Made by a program: the position numbers and the translations under genes
Assembly (NCBI GenBank): GCA_947503135.1
Contig: CANNCQ010000029.1
Coordinates: 1 to 33,104 of the forward strand
Origin: an uncultured Aquimarina sp.
GTDB taxonomy: Bacteria; Bacteroidota; Bacteroidia; Flavobacteriales; Flavobacteriaceae
Direction of reading: 5' to 3'
Length of the DNA: 33,104 nucleotides
Part shown: one piece after another, positions 18,937 through 26,944 of the stretch
Position numbering within the stretch: position 1 is the stretch's first letter
Layout of the letters: every line of letters begins with the position of its first letter
Notes under the pieces: generated by a model
Told to the model about the DNA's origin: nothing
Database searches by the model: none
The model's input: only the letters and a program-made list of their open reading frames with translations

Positions 18937-18968
18937 TTGGCATACATTATGAAATGGCGTTACTTTTG
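18937..18968 (+). promoter_or_regulatory. grpE-dnaJ promoter
   Basis: A -33 TTG at 18937-18939, a 21-nt spacer and the -7 box TACTTTTG at 18961-18968 fit the Bacteroidetes house-keeping promoter. The grpE ATG is 38 bp further. No CIRCE or other clear heat-shock element was seen. Confidence 0.6.
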
Positions 18969-19005
18969 CAATTCCAAAACAAAGTTTTAAATACCACTTA
19001 TTACG

Positions 19006-19575
19006 ATGAGTACAAAAGATAACGCAGAAGAAATAGTAAAAGATACTACAGCCAACAACGAGCAAGAAAACAACGCTGAAAGAGAAAATGTTGAAGAGGC
19101 TTCGGAAGAACCTGTAGAAGAGAAAGACGAACTAACGTTAACTCAAGAAGCTTTGGCTACTGAAAAGGACAAATTTTTACGTCTTTTCGCTGAATTTGAA
19201 AATTATAAAAAACGCACTTCTAAGGAGCGCATTGAATTATTCAAAACAGCTGGACAAGATGTGCTTCAATCAATATTACCTGTTTTAGATGATTTTGACA
19301 GAGCTAAAAAAGTAATCGAAAAATCGGAAGACGAAGCTGTAAAAGAAGGAATCAATTTAATTCATGATAAATTAAAAAACACCTTAAAATCTAAAAGTTT
19401 AGAGGAAGTTGAAGTTAAAGCGGGTGATGCTTTTAACGCAGATTTACACGAAGCAATAACTCAAATACCTGCTCCAAACGAAGATTTGAAGGGTAAAATT
19501 ATTGATGTTATTGAAAAAGGATACAAATTAGGAGATAAAATTATTCGTTTCCCTAAAGTAGTTACAGGAAACTAA
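19006..19575 (+). CDS. grpE: GrpE nucleotide exchange factor
   Basis: Releases ADP from DnaK in the Hsp70 cycle. The 189-residue protein has an acidic disordered N-terminus (about 1-45, rich in Glu and Asn), a long coiled-coil region and the beta-wing domain. Family motifs include LRLFAEFENYKKRTSKER near 62-80, VLDDFDRAKK and the C-terminal HEAITQIPAPNEDLKGKIIDV with KGYKLGDKIIRFPKVVV-like ending. It is followed by dnaJ after a 12-bp gap, as one operon. dnaK is not in the window. Confidence 0.96.
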   Translation: MSTKDNAEEIVKDTTANNEQENNAERENVEEASEEPVEEKDELTLTQEALATEKDKFLRLFAEFENYKKRTSKERIELFKTAGQDVLQSILPVLDDFDRAKKVIEKSEDEAVKEGINLIHDKLKNTLKSKSLEEVEVKAGDAFNADLHEAITQIPAPNEDLKGKIIDVIEKGYKLGDKIIRFPKVVTGN

Positions 19576-19587
19576 TTTTAAAAAACT

Positions 19588-20706
19588 ATGAAAGAAGATT
19601 TTTACGATATACTAGGCATTTCAAAAAATGCTACGGCTGCTGAAATAAAAAAAGCCTACCGAAAAAAGGCAATTGAATTTCACCCTGATAAAAACCCCGG
19701 TGATGCTGTAGCTGAAGAGAATTTTAAAAAAGCTGCTGAAGCTTATGAAATTTTAAGTAATGCCGACAAAAAAGCACGTTATGACCAGTACGGACACCAA
19801 GCCTTTGAGAATGGCGGCGGTGGCGGTGGCAGAGGTGGCTTCGGAGGTATGGATATGGACGACATATTTAGCCAATTCGGAGATATCTTTGGAGGCGGTG
19901 GCTTTGGCGGCGGCGGATTTGGCGGTGGCGGACAACGCAGAGCCAAAGGAAGCAATATGCGAATTCGTGTAAAACTTACATTAGAAGAAATTGCCGAGGG
20001 TGTTGAGAAGAAAGTTAAAGTAAAACGTAAAGTTCAAGCTAAAGGTACTACTTACAAAACTTGTAGCACTTGTAACGGATCTGGCCAAGTAGTTCGAATT
20101 ACTAATACAATACTAGGGCGTATGCAAACTGCTGCTCCTTGTAATGTTTGTGGTGGCGCGGGGCAACAAATAGATAAAAAACCTAGTGGTGCCGACTCAC
20201 AAGGACTTATTACTGAAGAAGAAACAGTAACTATTAAAATACCAGCTGGTGTTCAAGACGGCATGCAACTTAAAGTTTCTGGTAAAGGAAACGAAGCTCC
20301 TGGAAACGGAATTGCTGGAGACCTTTTAGTAGCTATTGAGGAGCTAGATCACGATAAATTACAACGCGAAGGAGATAATTTGCATTACGACTTGTATGTA
20401 AGTATTTCCGAAGCTGTACTAGGTACTTCAAAGGAAATACAAACTGTTACAGGAAAAGTACGTATCAAAATTGAGGAAGGTGTACAAAGTGGAAAAATAC
20501 TTCGCTTACGCGGAAAAGGAATTCCAAGTATAAACGGTTATGGTAAAGGTGATTTACTAGTGCATGTTAGTGTTTGGACACCTAAAACATTAACAAAAGA
20601 ACAAAGAGATTTCTTCGAGAAAATGAAAGAAGACAACCATTTTACCCCTCATCCTGAGAAAAGTGATAAATCATTTTTTGAAAAAGTTAAAGACATGTTC
20701 TCTTAA
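19588..20706 (+). CDS. dnaJ: DnaJ chaperone (Hsp40) with reduced zinc domain
   Basis: Class A-like J protein of 372 residues that delivers substrates to DnaK and stimulates its ATPase. The J domain (1-70) carries the essential HPD at 32-34. A Gly/Phe-rich linker follows (about 75-116, several GGGGFGGGG runs), then the zinc region and the two beta C-terminal domains (from about 210). The zinc region has only two CxxCxGxG motifs, CSTCNGSG (159-166) and CNVCGGAG (185-192). By spacing these correspond to motifs 2 and 3 of E. coli DnaJ. Motifs 1 and 4, which form zinc centre I, are missing without a frameshift. I believe this occurs in other Flavobacteriia but cannot check. Confidence 0.95.
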   Translation: MKEDFYDILGISKNATAAEIKKAYRKKAIEFHPDKNPGDAVAEENFKKAAEAYEILSNADKKARYDQYGHQAFENGGGGGGRGGFGGMDMDDIFSQFGDIFGGGGFGGGGFGGGGQRRAKGSNMRIRVKLTLEEIAEGVEKKVKVKRKVQAKGTTYKTCSTCNGSGQVVRITNTILGRMQTAAPCNVCGGAGQQIDKKPSGADSQGLITEEETVTIKIPAGVQDGMQLKVSGKGNEAPGNGIAGDLLVAIEELDHDKLQREGDNLHYDLYVSISEAVLGTSKEIQTVTGKVRIKIEEGVQSGKILRLRGKGIPSINGYGKGDLLVHVSVWTPKTLTKEQRDFFEKMKEDNHFTPHPEKSDKSFFEKVKDMFS

Positions 20707-20740
20707 TTATTAGATAAGTTAGTTTTTTTAACTATATTTG

Positions 20741-20775
20741 AGAAAACCACTTGTTAACTCAAGTGATTTTCTTTT
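20741..20775 (+). terminator. Intrinsic terminator after grpE-dnaJ
   Basis: Stem AGAAAACCACTTG / CAAGTGATTTTCT with one C-A mismatch is followed by a T5 run. It lies 35 bp past the dnaJ stop. Confidence 0.8.
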
Positions 20776-20791
20776 TCATAGCAATTTTTTT

Positions 20792-20823
20792 CCCATCCTA
20801 TTCGTAAGTTTAGGGTGGGTTTT
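20792..20823 (+). terminator. Second terminator-like hairpin before mscS
   Basis: CCCATCCTA pairs with TAGGGTGGG (one wobble) around a 10-nt loop and is followed by a short T-run. It could be a back-up terminator for dnaJ or a leader structure. The T-rich stretch on the left would also allow minus-strand use. Confidence 0.5.
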
Positions 20824-20874
20824 GTATTTAAATAGTATTTGACTAAGCCATTCCAGATAATAGTTGTATAAATA

Positions 20875-21774
20875 ATGAAGCCCTCTCAAGAGAAAGAACA
20901 CATAACGGAACAGATTATCGATACTTTAGACGAGAATATTTGGCAAAACTTACTCGACATATTAAATTATAAAATTTTCGAAAGTACCGACCATAAAATA
21001 AGCATCTCTTTATTATCAATAATTATAATTGTTTGTGCTTTTATAACCACTAGAATAATTCTAAAATTTGTTACTAAAATTGTAACTAATCGGCTGCAGC
21101 CAGAAAATAGAATTAAATTCAAATCTATTTTTGCTTTTTCTAAATACATAATTTATGCTTTAGTATCAATTATTGTTTTTCAAAGTTTAGGTATTAATTT
21201 CACCCCGCTATTAATTGCCTCCTCTGCCCTATTGGTTGGTGTAGGTTTGGCGCTTCAAACTTTTTTTCAAGATATCCTTTCGGGTATATTTATCTTAATT
21301 GATCAAACGGTTAAAGTTGGCGATGTTATAGAGTTAGATGGTAAAGTGGGCAGGGTAGTAAATATTAAATTACGAACTACAAGAGCGGTTACTATCGACA
21401 ATAAAGTAATGATAATCCCCAACCATCAATACCTAACAAACAGTTTATACAATTGGACACAAAACGGGAACCTCACCCGTGACTCAATTACTGTTGGTGT
21501 TGCTTATGGCAGTGATACTCAACTTGTAAAAAAAATACTTCTTGAAGCGGTCAATCAACATCCAAGTGTTTTGAAACATCCACAACCAATGGTACTTTTC
21601 GAAAATTTTGGAGATAGCTCGCTAGATTTTAAAATTGTATACACAATCAACGATAGTTTTAAAGGCATTATTCCCCAAAGTGATATTCGATTTAAAATCG
21701 ACGAGCTTTTTAGAACTCATAATATTGAAATTCCTTTCCCGCAAAGGGTGGTTACCCTAAAAAAGGAGGGCTAA
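20875..21774 (+). CDS. MscS-family small-conductance mechanosensitive channel
   Basis: A 299-residue inner-membrane channel that opens under membrane tension during osmotic down-shock. After a short charged N-terminus there are three hydrophobic segments (about 40-65, 85-105, 110-140). The last is the Ala/Gly-rich pore helix with ALLVGVGLALQTFFQDILSG, as in MscS TM3. The soluble beta domain follows: FILIDQTVKVGDVIEL, GKVGRVVNIKLRTTRAVT and MIIPNHQYLTNSLYNW. The end, NIEIPFPQRVVTLK, is the classic MscS C-terminal motif. It lies upstream of the response regulator by 62 bp on the same strand; co-transcription is possible. Confidence 0.93.
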   Translation: MKPSQEKEHITEQIIDTLDENIWQNLLDILNYKIFESTDHKISISLLSIIIIVCAFITTRIILKFVTKIVTNRLQPENRIKFKSIFAFSKYIIYALVSIIVFQSLGINFTPLLIASSALLVGVGLALQTFFQDILSGIFILIDQTVKVGDVIELDGKVGRVVNIKLRTTRAVTIDNKVMIIPNHQYLTNSLYNWTQNGNLTRDSITVGVAYGSDTQLVKKILLEAVNQHPSVLKHPQPMVLFENFGDSSLDFKIVYTINDSFKGIIPQSDIRFKIDELFRTHNIEIPFPQRVVTLKKEG

Positions 21775-21836
21775 AATTACTATTAATAAAAGGTTTATTT
21801 TATATTGTAAGTAACTTATAAACAGAACCCTTTTTT

Positions 21837-23000
21837 ATGTCAAAAATATTAATTGTAGAAGACGAAGCAGCAATTCGTAGAGTACTATCCAAAATACTAT
21901 CGGAAGAAAATGACACCTATATAGTATCCGAAGCTGTTGATGGCTTAGAAGGAATTGAATTATTAAAAAAAGAAGATTTTGACCTTGTAATTTGCGATAT
22001 TAAAATGCCAAAAATGGATGGTGTTGAAGTATTGGAAGCTGTAAAAAAGATAAAACCAGAAATTCCTATTATTATGATATCTGGCCATGGGGAATTAGAA
22101 ACTGCCGTGCAAACCATGCGCTTAGGAGCATTTGATTATATTTCAAAACCACCCGATTTAAATCGATTATTAAATACTGTTCGCAATGCCTTAGACCGTA
22201 AAAATTTAGTCGTTGAAAATAAAAGACTAAAAAAGAAGGTTTCTAAAAATTATGAAATGGTGGGAACTTCCGAGAAGATTGCCAACATTAAAGACATGAT
22301 TGAAAAGGTAGCTCCAACTGAGGCACGTGTATTAATTACTGGACCGAACGGTACAGGTAAAGAGCTAGTAGCACATTGGATACACGAAAAAAGTGAACGC
22401 TCTTCGGGCCCTTTCATAGAAGTAAATTGTGCTGCCATACCTTCCGAATTAATTGAAAGTGAATTATTTGGACATGTAAAAGGGGCTTTTACATCTGCTA
22501 ATAAAGATCGTGCTGGAAAGTTTGAAGCTGCCAATGGTGGTACTATTTTTTTAGATGAAATTGGTGACATGAGCCTTTCAGCGCAAGCTAAAGTTTTACG
22601 TGCCTTACAAGAAAGTAAAGTACAACGAGTAGGAAGTGACAAAGATATTAAAGTAAATGTACGTGTAGTTGCTGCCACAAATAAAAATCTTAAAAAGGAA
22701 ATTGAAGAAAAAAGATTTCGTGAAGATTTATATCACCGTTTAGCTGTAATTTTAATTAAAGTTCCGTCGCTTAACGATCGTAGGGACGACATCCCTTTAC
22801 TAATAGAATATTTTTCTAATAAAATAGCTACTTCGCAAGGAACGGCTCCAAAATCCTTTTCTGAAAAAGCCATTAAATTATTACAAGAGTACGATTGGAC
22901 AGGTAATATTAGAGAGCTTAGAAATGTAGTAGAACGTTTATTAATTTTAGGTGAACAAGAAGTAAGCGAAAAGGATATTAAATTGTTTGCTTCAAAATAA
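21837..23000 (+). CDS. Response regulator with sigma54-type AAA+ domain, no DNA-binding domain
   Basis: A 387-residue protein. The receiver domain (1-120) has Asp8-like VEDE acidic residues, phospho-acceptor Asp54 (ICDIKMPKMDG) and Lys104. The NtrC-type AAA+ domain follows: Walker A GPNGTGKE (169-176), ESELFGHVKGAFTSA (207-221), Walker B IFLDEIGD (Asp240, Glu241), arginine-finger region RFREDLYHRL and sensor 2 GNIRELRNVVERL. The sigma54-contact loop reads GAFTSA rather than GAFTGA. The protein ends about 20 residues after the AAA+ lid, with no Fis-type helix-turn-helix; NtrC relatives are about 450 or more. The stop overlaps the next ATG (TAATG). It could activate sigma54 from solution or have another role. 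No kinase is adjacent. Confidence 0.9.
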   Translation: MSKILIVEDEAAIRRVLSKILSEENDTYIVSEAVDGLEGIELLKKEDFDLVICDIKMPKMDGVEVLEAVKKIKPEIPIIMISGHGELETAVQTMRLGAFDYISKPPDLNRLLNTVRNALDRKNLVVENKRLKKKVSKNYEMVGTSEKIANIKDMIEKVAPTEARVLITGPNGTGKELVAHWIHEKSERSSGPFIEVNCAAIPSELIESELFGHVKGAFTSANKDRAGKFEAANGGTIFLDEIGDMSLSAQAKVLRALQESKVQRVGSDKDIKVNVRVVAATNKNLKKEIEEKRFREDLYHRLAVILIKVPSLNDRRDDIPLLIEYFSNKIATSQGTAPKSFSEKAIKLLQEYDWTGNIRELRNVVERLLILGEQEVSEKDIKLFASK

Positions 23001-23518
23001 TGAAGCCATTTTTTCTAACATTTTTTTTCCTAACAATACAATTGCTTTGGGCGCAACACGAGCCTAAGGCATGGATTATAGGGTTACAAGCAAATACTAG
23101 CTTTGCTTCTCCAGAAAAATTAGGTGGGAATTTTCAGCTAAACTATGCCCATAATTGCTATACAACGGTAATTAATGAGGTTTCTGTTTTTCCTTATAAA
23201 AACCAAACTGCTTTAGAAGTTGCTAGTAGTGTAAATTTGATTATAAATAATTTTAAAAGACAAAATTTTATACTCACAGGGGGTATTGGCTTGTCGGTTA
23301 CTTCTGTTGAATTAACCGACAAGGAACTGAAAAATGCTTTTTTAGCACTTTCCAGTAATACAAATCAAAATCATTTAGGGGTGTTGTTCAAAATCAAAGG
23401 TTTGTATCAATTTAAACCTTATTGGAATTTTGTAACTTCATTGAACCTTAAAACTTTAGGTAGCGATTTTGTAAATATTTCTATGGGAATAAATTACGAA
23501 TTTCCTTACCGCAGATAA
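23000..23518 (+). CDS. Small exported protein, outer-membrane beta-barrel-like
   Basis: A 172-residue protein I do not recognise. It has a clear signal peptide (MKPFFLTFFFLTIQLLWAQ, cleavage likely around residue 18-20). The mature part alternates polar and hydrophobic residues, with the barrel-like strands GLQANTSF, GNFQLNYAH, FILTGGIGLSVTSVEL, GVLFKIKGLYQF and SMGINYEFPYRR. The aromatic-rich end suits an outer-membrane barrel or a related transporter-like fold. Its ATG overlaps the stop of the response regulator by one base, so translation is coupled. ppk2 follows 14 bp later. Function is unknown; the link to the regulator is by position only. Confidence 0.7.
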   Translation: MKPFFLTFFFLTIQLLWAQHEPKAWIIGLQANTSFASPEKLGGNFQLNYAHNCYTTVINEVSVFPYKNQTALEVASSVNLIINNFKRQNFILTGGIGLSVTSVELTDKELKNAFLALSSNTNQNHLGVLFKIKGLYQFKPYWNFVTSLNLKTLGSDFVNISMGINYEFPYRR

Positions 23519-23532
23519 AAAAAACTTAAACT

Positions 23533-24399
23533 ATGAGCGACTTAATTGCACACGAAAATTTTGACATCACAAACTCAATTACAAATGCTGAAATAGGGCT
23601 TTCTGAAAAGGAAGCGAAAGGGAAGCTGAAAAAACTAAGTAAAAAATTGGGCGATTTGCAAGACACCCTTTACGCCCACGGAAAATATGGGGTACTTATT
23701 TGTATACAAGGTATGGATACTGCTGGCAAAGACAGTATGATACGAGAGGTTTTTAAAGAGTTTAATGTACGTGGAATTGTTGTGCATAGCTTTAAAGTAC
23801 CTACGGAACTTGAAAAAAAACACGACTACCTGTGGCGCCATTACATTGCTTTACCTCCAAAAGGAAAATTCGGAATTTTTAACCGTACACACTACGAAAA
23901 TGTATTGGTTACCAAAGTACACCCGGAATATATACTCGGCGAAAACTTACCCAATGTAACTTCTGTTGAAGATGTAAACGAAGAGTTTTGGAATAAACGA
24001 TATGAGCAAATCAACAATTTTGAAAAGCATATTGCCGATAACGGAACCATTATATTTAAATTCTTTTTAAATCTTTCTAAAGAAGAGCAGAAAAACAGAC
24101 TGCTTAGACGTATAGAAAAAAAGGAAAAAAATTGGAAATTTTCTCCAAGCGATTTAAAAGAACGTAAACTATGGGACGACTACCAAACTTGCTACGAAAC
24201 AGCCATACAAAAAACATCTAAACCCCATGCGCCTTGGTATATTATTCCTGCCGATAATAAACCTGTAGCACGTTACTTAGTGGCCAAAACTATTTTAGAA
24301 CGTTTAGAAACCTATTCCGATATTAATGAACCAGAATTAGACCCAAAAGTTAAAGCCGAACTTTCTAATTACTTAAATACGTTGGAAGGAGAGAAATAA
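23533..24399 (+). CDS. ppk2: Polyphosphate kinase 2 family, class III-like
   Basis: Transfers phosphate between polyphosphate and nucleotides. At 288 residues with a single PPK2 domain it closely follows the class III enzyme I recall from Cytophaga hutchinsonii, which can phosphorylate both AMP and ADP. Motifs: Walker A IQGMDTAGKDSMI, FNVRGIVVHSFKVP, the lid HDYLWRHYIALPPKGKFGIF, and Walker B FNRTHYENVLVTKVHPEY. Also present are FWNKRYEQINNFEKHI, ERKLWDDYQTCYE and PWYIIPADNKPVARYL. The substrate class is inferred from sequence likeness, not shown. It is last in a likely operon after the exported protein, ending at a hairpin shared with convergent aspC. Confidence 0.92.
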   Translation: MSDLIAHENFDITNSITNAEIGLSEKEAKGKLKKLSKKLGDLQDTLYAHGKYGVLICIQGMDTAGKDSMIREVFKEFNVRGIVVHSFKVPTELEKKHDYLWRHYIALPPKGKFGIFNRTHYENVLVTKVHPEYILGENLPNVTSVEDVNEEFWNKRYEQINNFEKHIADNGTIIFKFFLNLSKEEQKNRLLRRIEKKEKNWKFSPSDLKERKLWDDYQTCYETAIQKTSKPHAPWYIIPADNKPVARYLVAKTILERLETYSDINEPELDPKVKAELSNYLNTLEGEK

Positions 24400-24447
24400 A
24401 CAATCCTGTTAGATACTATTTTAATTTAATACGACACATAACACAAC

Positions 24448-24476
24448 AAAAGGCTACCTATCCGGTAGCCTTTGTT
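24448..24476. terminator. Bidirectional terminator between ppk2 and aspC
   Basis: AAAGGCTACC / GGTAGCCTTT with a TATCC loop; AACA/TGTT extends the stem with one bulged A. It lies between the two convergent stops. Confidence 0.88.
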
Positions 24477-24503
24477 ATAAATATAATAAAATAGCAAGTT
24501 ATA

Positions 24504-25694
24504 TTAACTCACTGCTTTTTTAATTCTAGCAATCGCTTCAATAATTTGCTCTTCACTAGCGGCGTAAGAAATACGAATACATTTACCGTTTCCAAAAGCA
24601 TCTCCTGTTACAGTTGCTACATTAGCTGCTTCTAGTATATAAATGGCAAACTCAGAGGCATTAGTAATGGTTTTCCCGTTGAATGTTTTACCAAAAAAGG
24701 CACTAATGTCGGGAAAAACATAAAAGGCACCTTCTGGCTCGTTACATTCAAAACCTTCGATATCATTTAACAAACCTAAAATTAATTTTCTACGTTCCTT
24801 AAATTTATCAACCATGTATTGAATGCGGCTTACAGGCTCTTCTAGTGCTGTAATAACAGCGCGTTGAGCAATACAGTTAGCACCACTAGTAACTTGTCCT
24901 TGTAATTTATTACAAGCACGAGCAATGTAAGTAGGCGCTCCAATATAACCAATTCTCCATCCTGTCATAGCAAAAGCTTTTGCTACTCCGTTAACAGTAA
25001 CAGTACGATCGTACATATCTTCAAATTCTGCCATTGATGCGTGTGCCGTAACACCGTAATTTATATGCTCATAAATTTCATCACTTACTACCACTATTTG
25101 AGGATGCTTTGCCAATACATCTGCTAAAGCTCTTAATTCCTCTTTACTATAAATAGATCCACTAGGGTTACAAGGAGAGCTATACCAAAGCATTTTAGTT
25201 TTTGGTGTGATTGCAGCTTCCAACTGAGCTGGTGTCATTTTAAAATCATTCTCTAAAGAAGTCTCTACCTCTACAGGTACACCATCGGCTAGTTTTACGA
25301 TATCAGAATAACTTACCCAATAAGGACAAGGTAAAATTACTTCATCACCTTTATTTAAACAAACTTGAGCTACATTATAAAGTGCTTGCTTTGCTCCTGT
25401 AGAAACTACAATTTGAGAAGCTTCGTAACTTAAATTATTATCTCGCTTAAATTTAGAAATTACCGCTTTCTTCAACTCTACATAACCATCTACTGGTGTG
25501 TAAGAGTTATAATCGTCATTTACCGCCTGTATAGCTGCATCTTTAATATAATCAGGGGTATTAAAGTCTGGCTCACCTAAACTTAACCCTATAATATCTT
25601 TACCTTCGGCACGTAATTCGCGTGCTTTTGCAGCCATTTCTAAAGTAGCAGAAGGTGCTAAACTATTAATTTTATCAGATAATTGATTACTCAT
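24504..25694 (-). CDS. aspC: Aspartate aminotransferase, class I
   Basis: A PLP-dependent transaminase interconverting aspartate/2-oxoglutarate and oxaloacetate/glutamate. The 396-residue protein belongs to the bacterial 'gamma' subgroup (Thermus/Rhizobium type) by its motifs IIGLSLGEPDFNTP, NSYTPVDGYVELKKAV, YSSPCNPSGSIYS (Asn176), VVVSDEIYEH (Asp205, Tyr208) and the PLP lysine in NGVAKAFAMTGWRIGYIG (Lys239). GNGKCIRISYAAS near the C-terminus holds the substrate-carboxylate Arg. The exact substrate range (aspartate alone or also prephenate/aromatic) cannot be read. It lies 23 bp after the desaturase gene on the same strand with no hairpin between, so they may be co-transcribed. Confidence 0.93.
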   Translation of the reverse strand: MSNQLSDKINSLAPSATLEMAAKARELRAEGKDIIGLSLGEPDFNTPDYIKDAAIQAVNDDYNSYTPVDGYVELKKAVISKFKRDNNLSYEASQIVVSTGAKQALYNVAQVCLNKGDEVILPCPYWVSYSDIVKLADGVPVEVETSLENDFKMTPAQLEAAITPKTKMLWYSSPCNPSGSIYSKEELRALADVLAKHPQIVVVSDEIYEHINYGVTAHASMAEFEDMYDRTVTVNGVAKAFAMTGWRIGYIGAPTYIARACNKLQGQVTSGANCIAQRAVITALEEPVSRIQYMVDKFKERRKLILGLLNDIEGFECNEPEGAFYVFPDISAFFGKTFNGKTITNASEFAIYILEAANVATVTGDAFGNGKCIRISYAASEEQIIEAIARIKKAVS

Positions 25695-25717
25695 TGTTTT
25701 GTTTTAATTATTCTCTT

Positions 25718-26818
25718 TTATGCGATGTTTGGATTTGCTCCTAAATATTTTAAATGCTTAAAGTGTGCCGATAAAGCACTTCCCATACTCTTATATTCGT
25801 TATATGGTAAATCGAATTCTTTAGCTGTTTCCTTTATAATTTTAGCAATTTTAGGGTAATGAATATGACTAATATGAGGGAAAATATGGTGTTCTACTTG
25901 ATGGTTTAATCCACCTGAAAACCAGCTTAAAAATTTATTTTTTGTGCCGAAATTTGTGGTTGTAAATAGCTGATGTATTGCCCAATTGTTTTTCATCATA
26001 CCATCTTCACTAGGCAACGGTGTTTCGGTATCTTCAATTACATGTGCTAATTGAAAAATTACACTCAATATTAAACCTGCAACATAATGCATCACAAAAA
26101 ATCCAATAAGTATGTGGTACCAAGCTACGCTTTCTAAAACCATCATTGGTATTGCAATCCAAACTATGAAATATAATATTTTACTTATTACAATAGTACT
26201 CCACTGTGCCAATGGTGTTGGAAGTTTACCGTAAGACAATTTTCTTTTTAAATAGCGGGCCGTTTGTTTAAAATCTACTGTAGTTACCCAGTTTATAGTT
26301 AACAATCCATATAATAGTATAGAGTAAATATGCTGAAATTTATGAATATATTTCCAATCAGAATGCTTGCTAAAACGAATAATTCTCCCGGCATCTAAAT
26401 CTTCATCGTGTCCGTGAATATTTGTGTAGGTATGGTGTAGTACATTGTGTTGTACCTGCCAATTATATACATTTCCTGCTAAAAAGTACATGCTAGCACC
26501 CATTAATTTATTTACCCATTTTTTTTCGGAATATGAATTGTGATTTCCATCGTGCATCACATTCATACCAATGCCAGCCATACCAACACCCATAACTACA
26601 CAAAGTCCTAACATAGCCCATTGCGATATTGGTACTAATAAAATTAAAAAGTACGGCGACACAAATAAACTAAGCATAACTATAGTTTTTAAGTGCAATT
26701 TCCAATTCCCCGTTTTTTTTAATTCATGGTCCTTAAAATATGAGTTAACTCTTTTATTAAGTGTTTTAAAAAACTTAGGAGAATTACTTCTGTTAAAACG
26801 TACTTGCGCTTCTTGCAT
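25718..26818 (-). CDS. Membrane fatty-acid desaturase
   Basis: A 366-residue integral membrane di-iron desaturase that adds a double bond to acyl chains and so tunes membrane fluidity. The three histidine boxes are complete: HDGNH (89-93), HNVLHH (124-129) and QVEHH (307-311). The Gln-first third box is the mark of the front-end/linoleoyl-CoA desaturase-like group. There are four or so membrane segments (about 45-70, 70-90, 210-230, 235-255). There is no fused cytochrome b5, so electrons come from a separate carrier. Double-bond position is unknown. The start ATG follows a TAnnTTTG element divergent from rsmG. The aminotransferase gene follows in the same direction. Confidence 0.92.
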   Translation of the reverse strand: MQEAQVRFNRSNSPKFFKTLNKRVNSYFKDHELKKTGNWKLHLKTIVMLSLFVSPYFLILLVPISQWAMLGLCVVMGVGMAGIGMNVMHDGNHNSYSEKKWVNKLMGASMYFLAGNVYNWQVQHNVLHHTYTNIHGHDEDLDAGRIIRFSKHSDWKYIHKFQHIYSILLYGLLTINWVTTVDFKQTARYLKRKLSYGKLPTPLAQWSTIVISKILYFIVWIAIPMMVLESVAWYHILIGFFVMHYVAGLILSVIFQLAHVIEDTETPLPSEDGMMKNNWAIHQLFTTTNFGTKNKFLSWFSGGLNHQVEHHIFPHISHIHYPKIAKIIKETAKEFDLPYNEYKSMGSALSAHFKHLKYLGANPNIA

Positions 26819-26856
26819 ATAGTGTATTTACGAAGAAAATGATTATAATCAACATA

Positions 26857-26864
26857 CAAAAATA
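26857..26864 (-). promoter_or_regulatory. TAnnTTTG -7 element of the desaturase gene
   Basis: The minus strand reads TATTTTTG, 38 bp before the start codon at 26818. It is back to back with the rsmG element on the other strand, about 60 bp away. Confidence 0.5.
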
Positions 26865-26918
26865 GCGATTAATTTTTTTTAAATAGTTTGATATTACTAA
26901 AAATACATGGTTTAAACG

Positions 26919-26926
26919 TATTTTTG
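26919..26926 (+). promoter_or_regulatory. TAnnTTTG -7 element of rsmG
   Basis: TATTTTTG lies 18 bp before the ATG at 26945 and 12 bp before the in-frame ATG at 26939. It falls inside the longer open frame (from TTG 26888), so that longer start is rejected. The leader would be very short. Confidence 0.5.
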
Positions 26927-26944
26927 TCGCTGCAAAATATGTTT

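Larger units (their letters stand above)
18658..19005. other. 348-bp divergent intergenic region between yceI and grpE
   Basis: No coding frame is convincing here. It holds the two opposed TAnnTTTG elements listed separately and a perfect 14-bp palindrome AAGTATTAATACTT at 18726-18739, upstream of the YceI promoter. Two small imperfect palindromes, GCATT/AATGC and GTCAA/TTGAC, lie around 18841-18889. I found no CIRCE element ahead of grpE. Confidence 0.6.
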
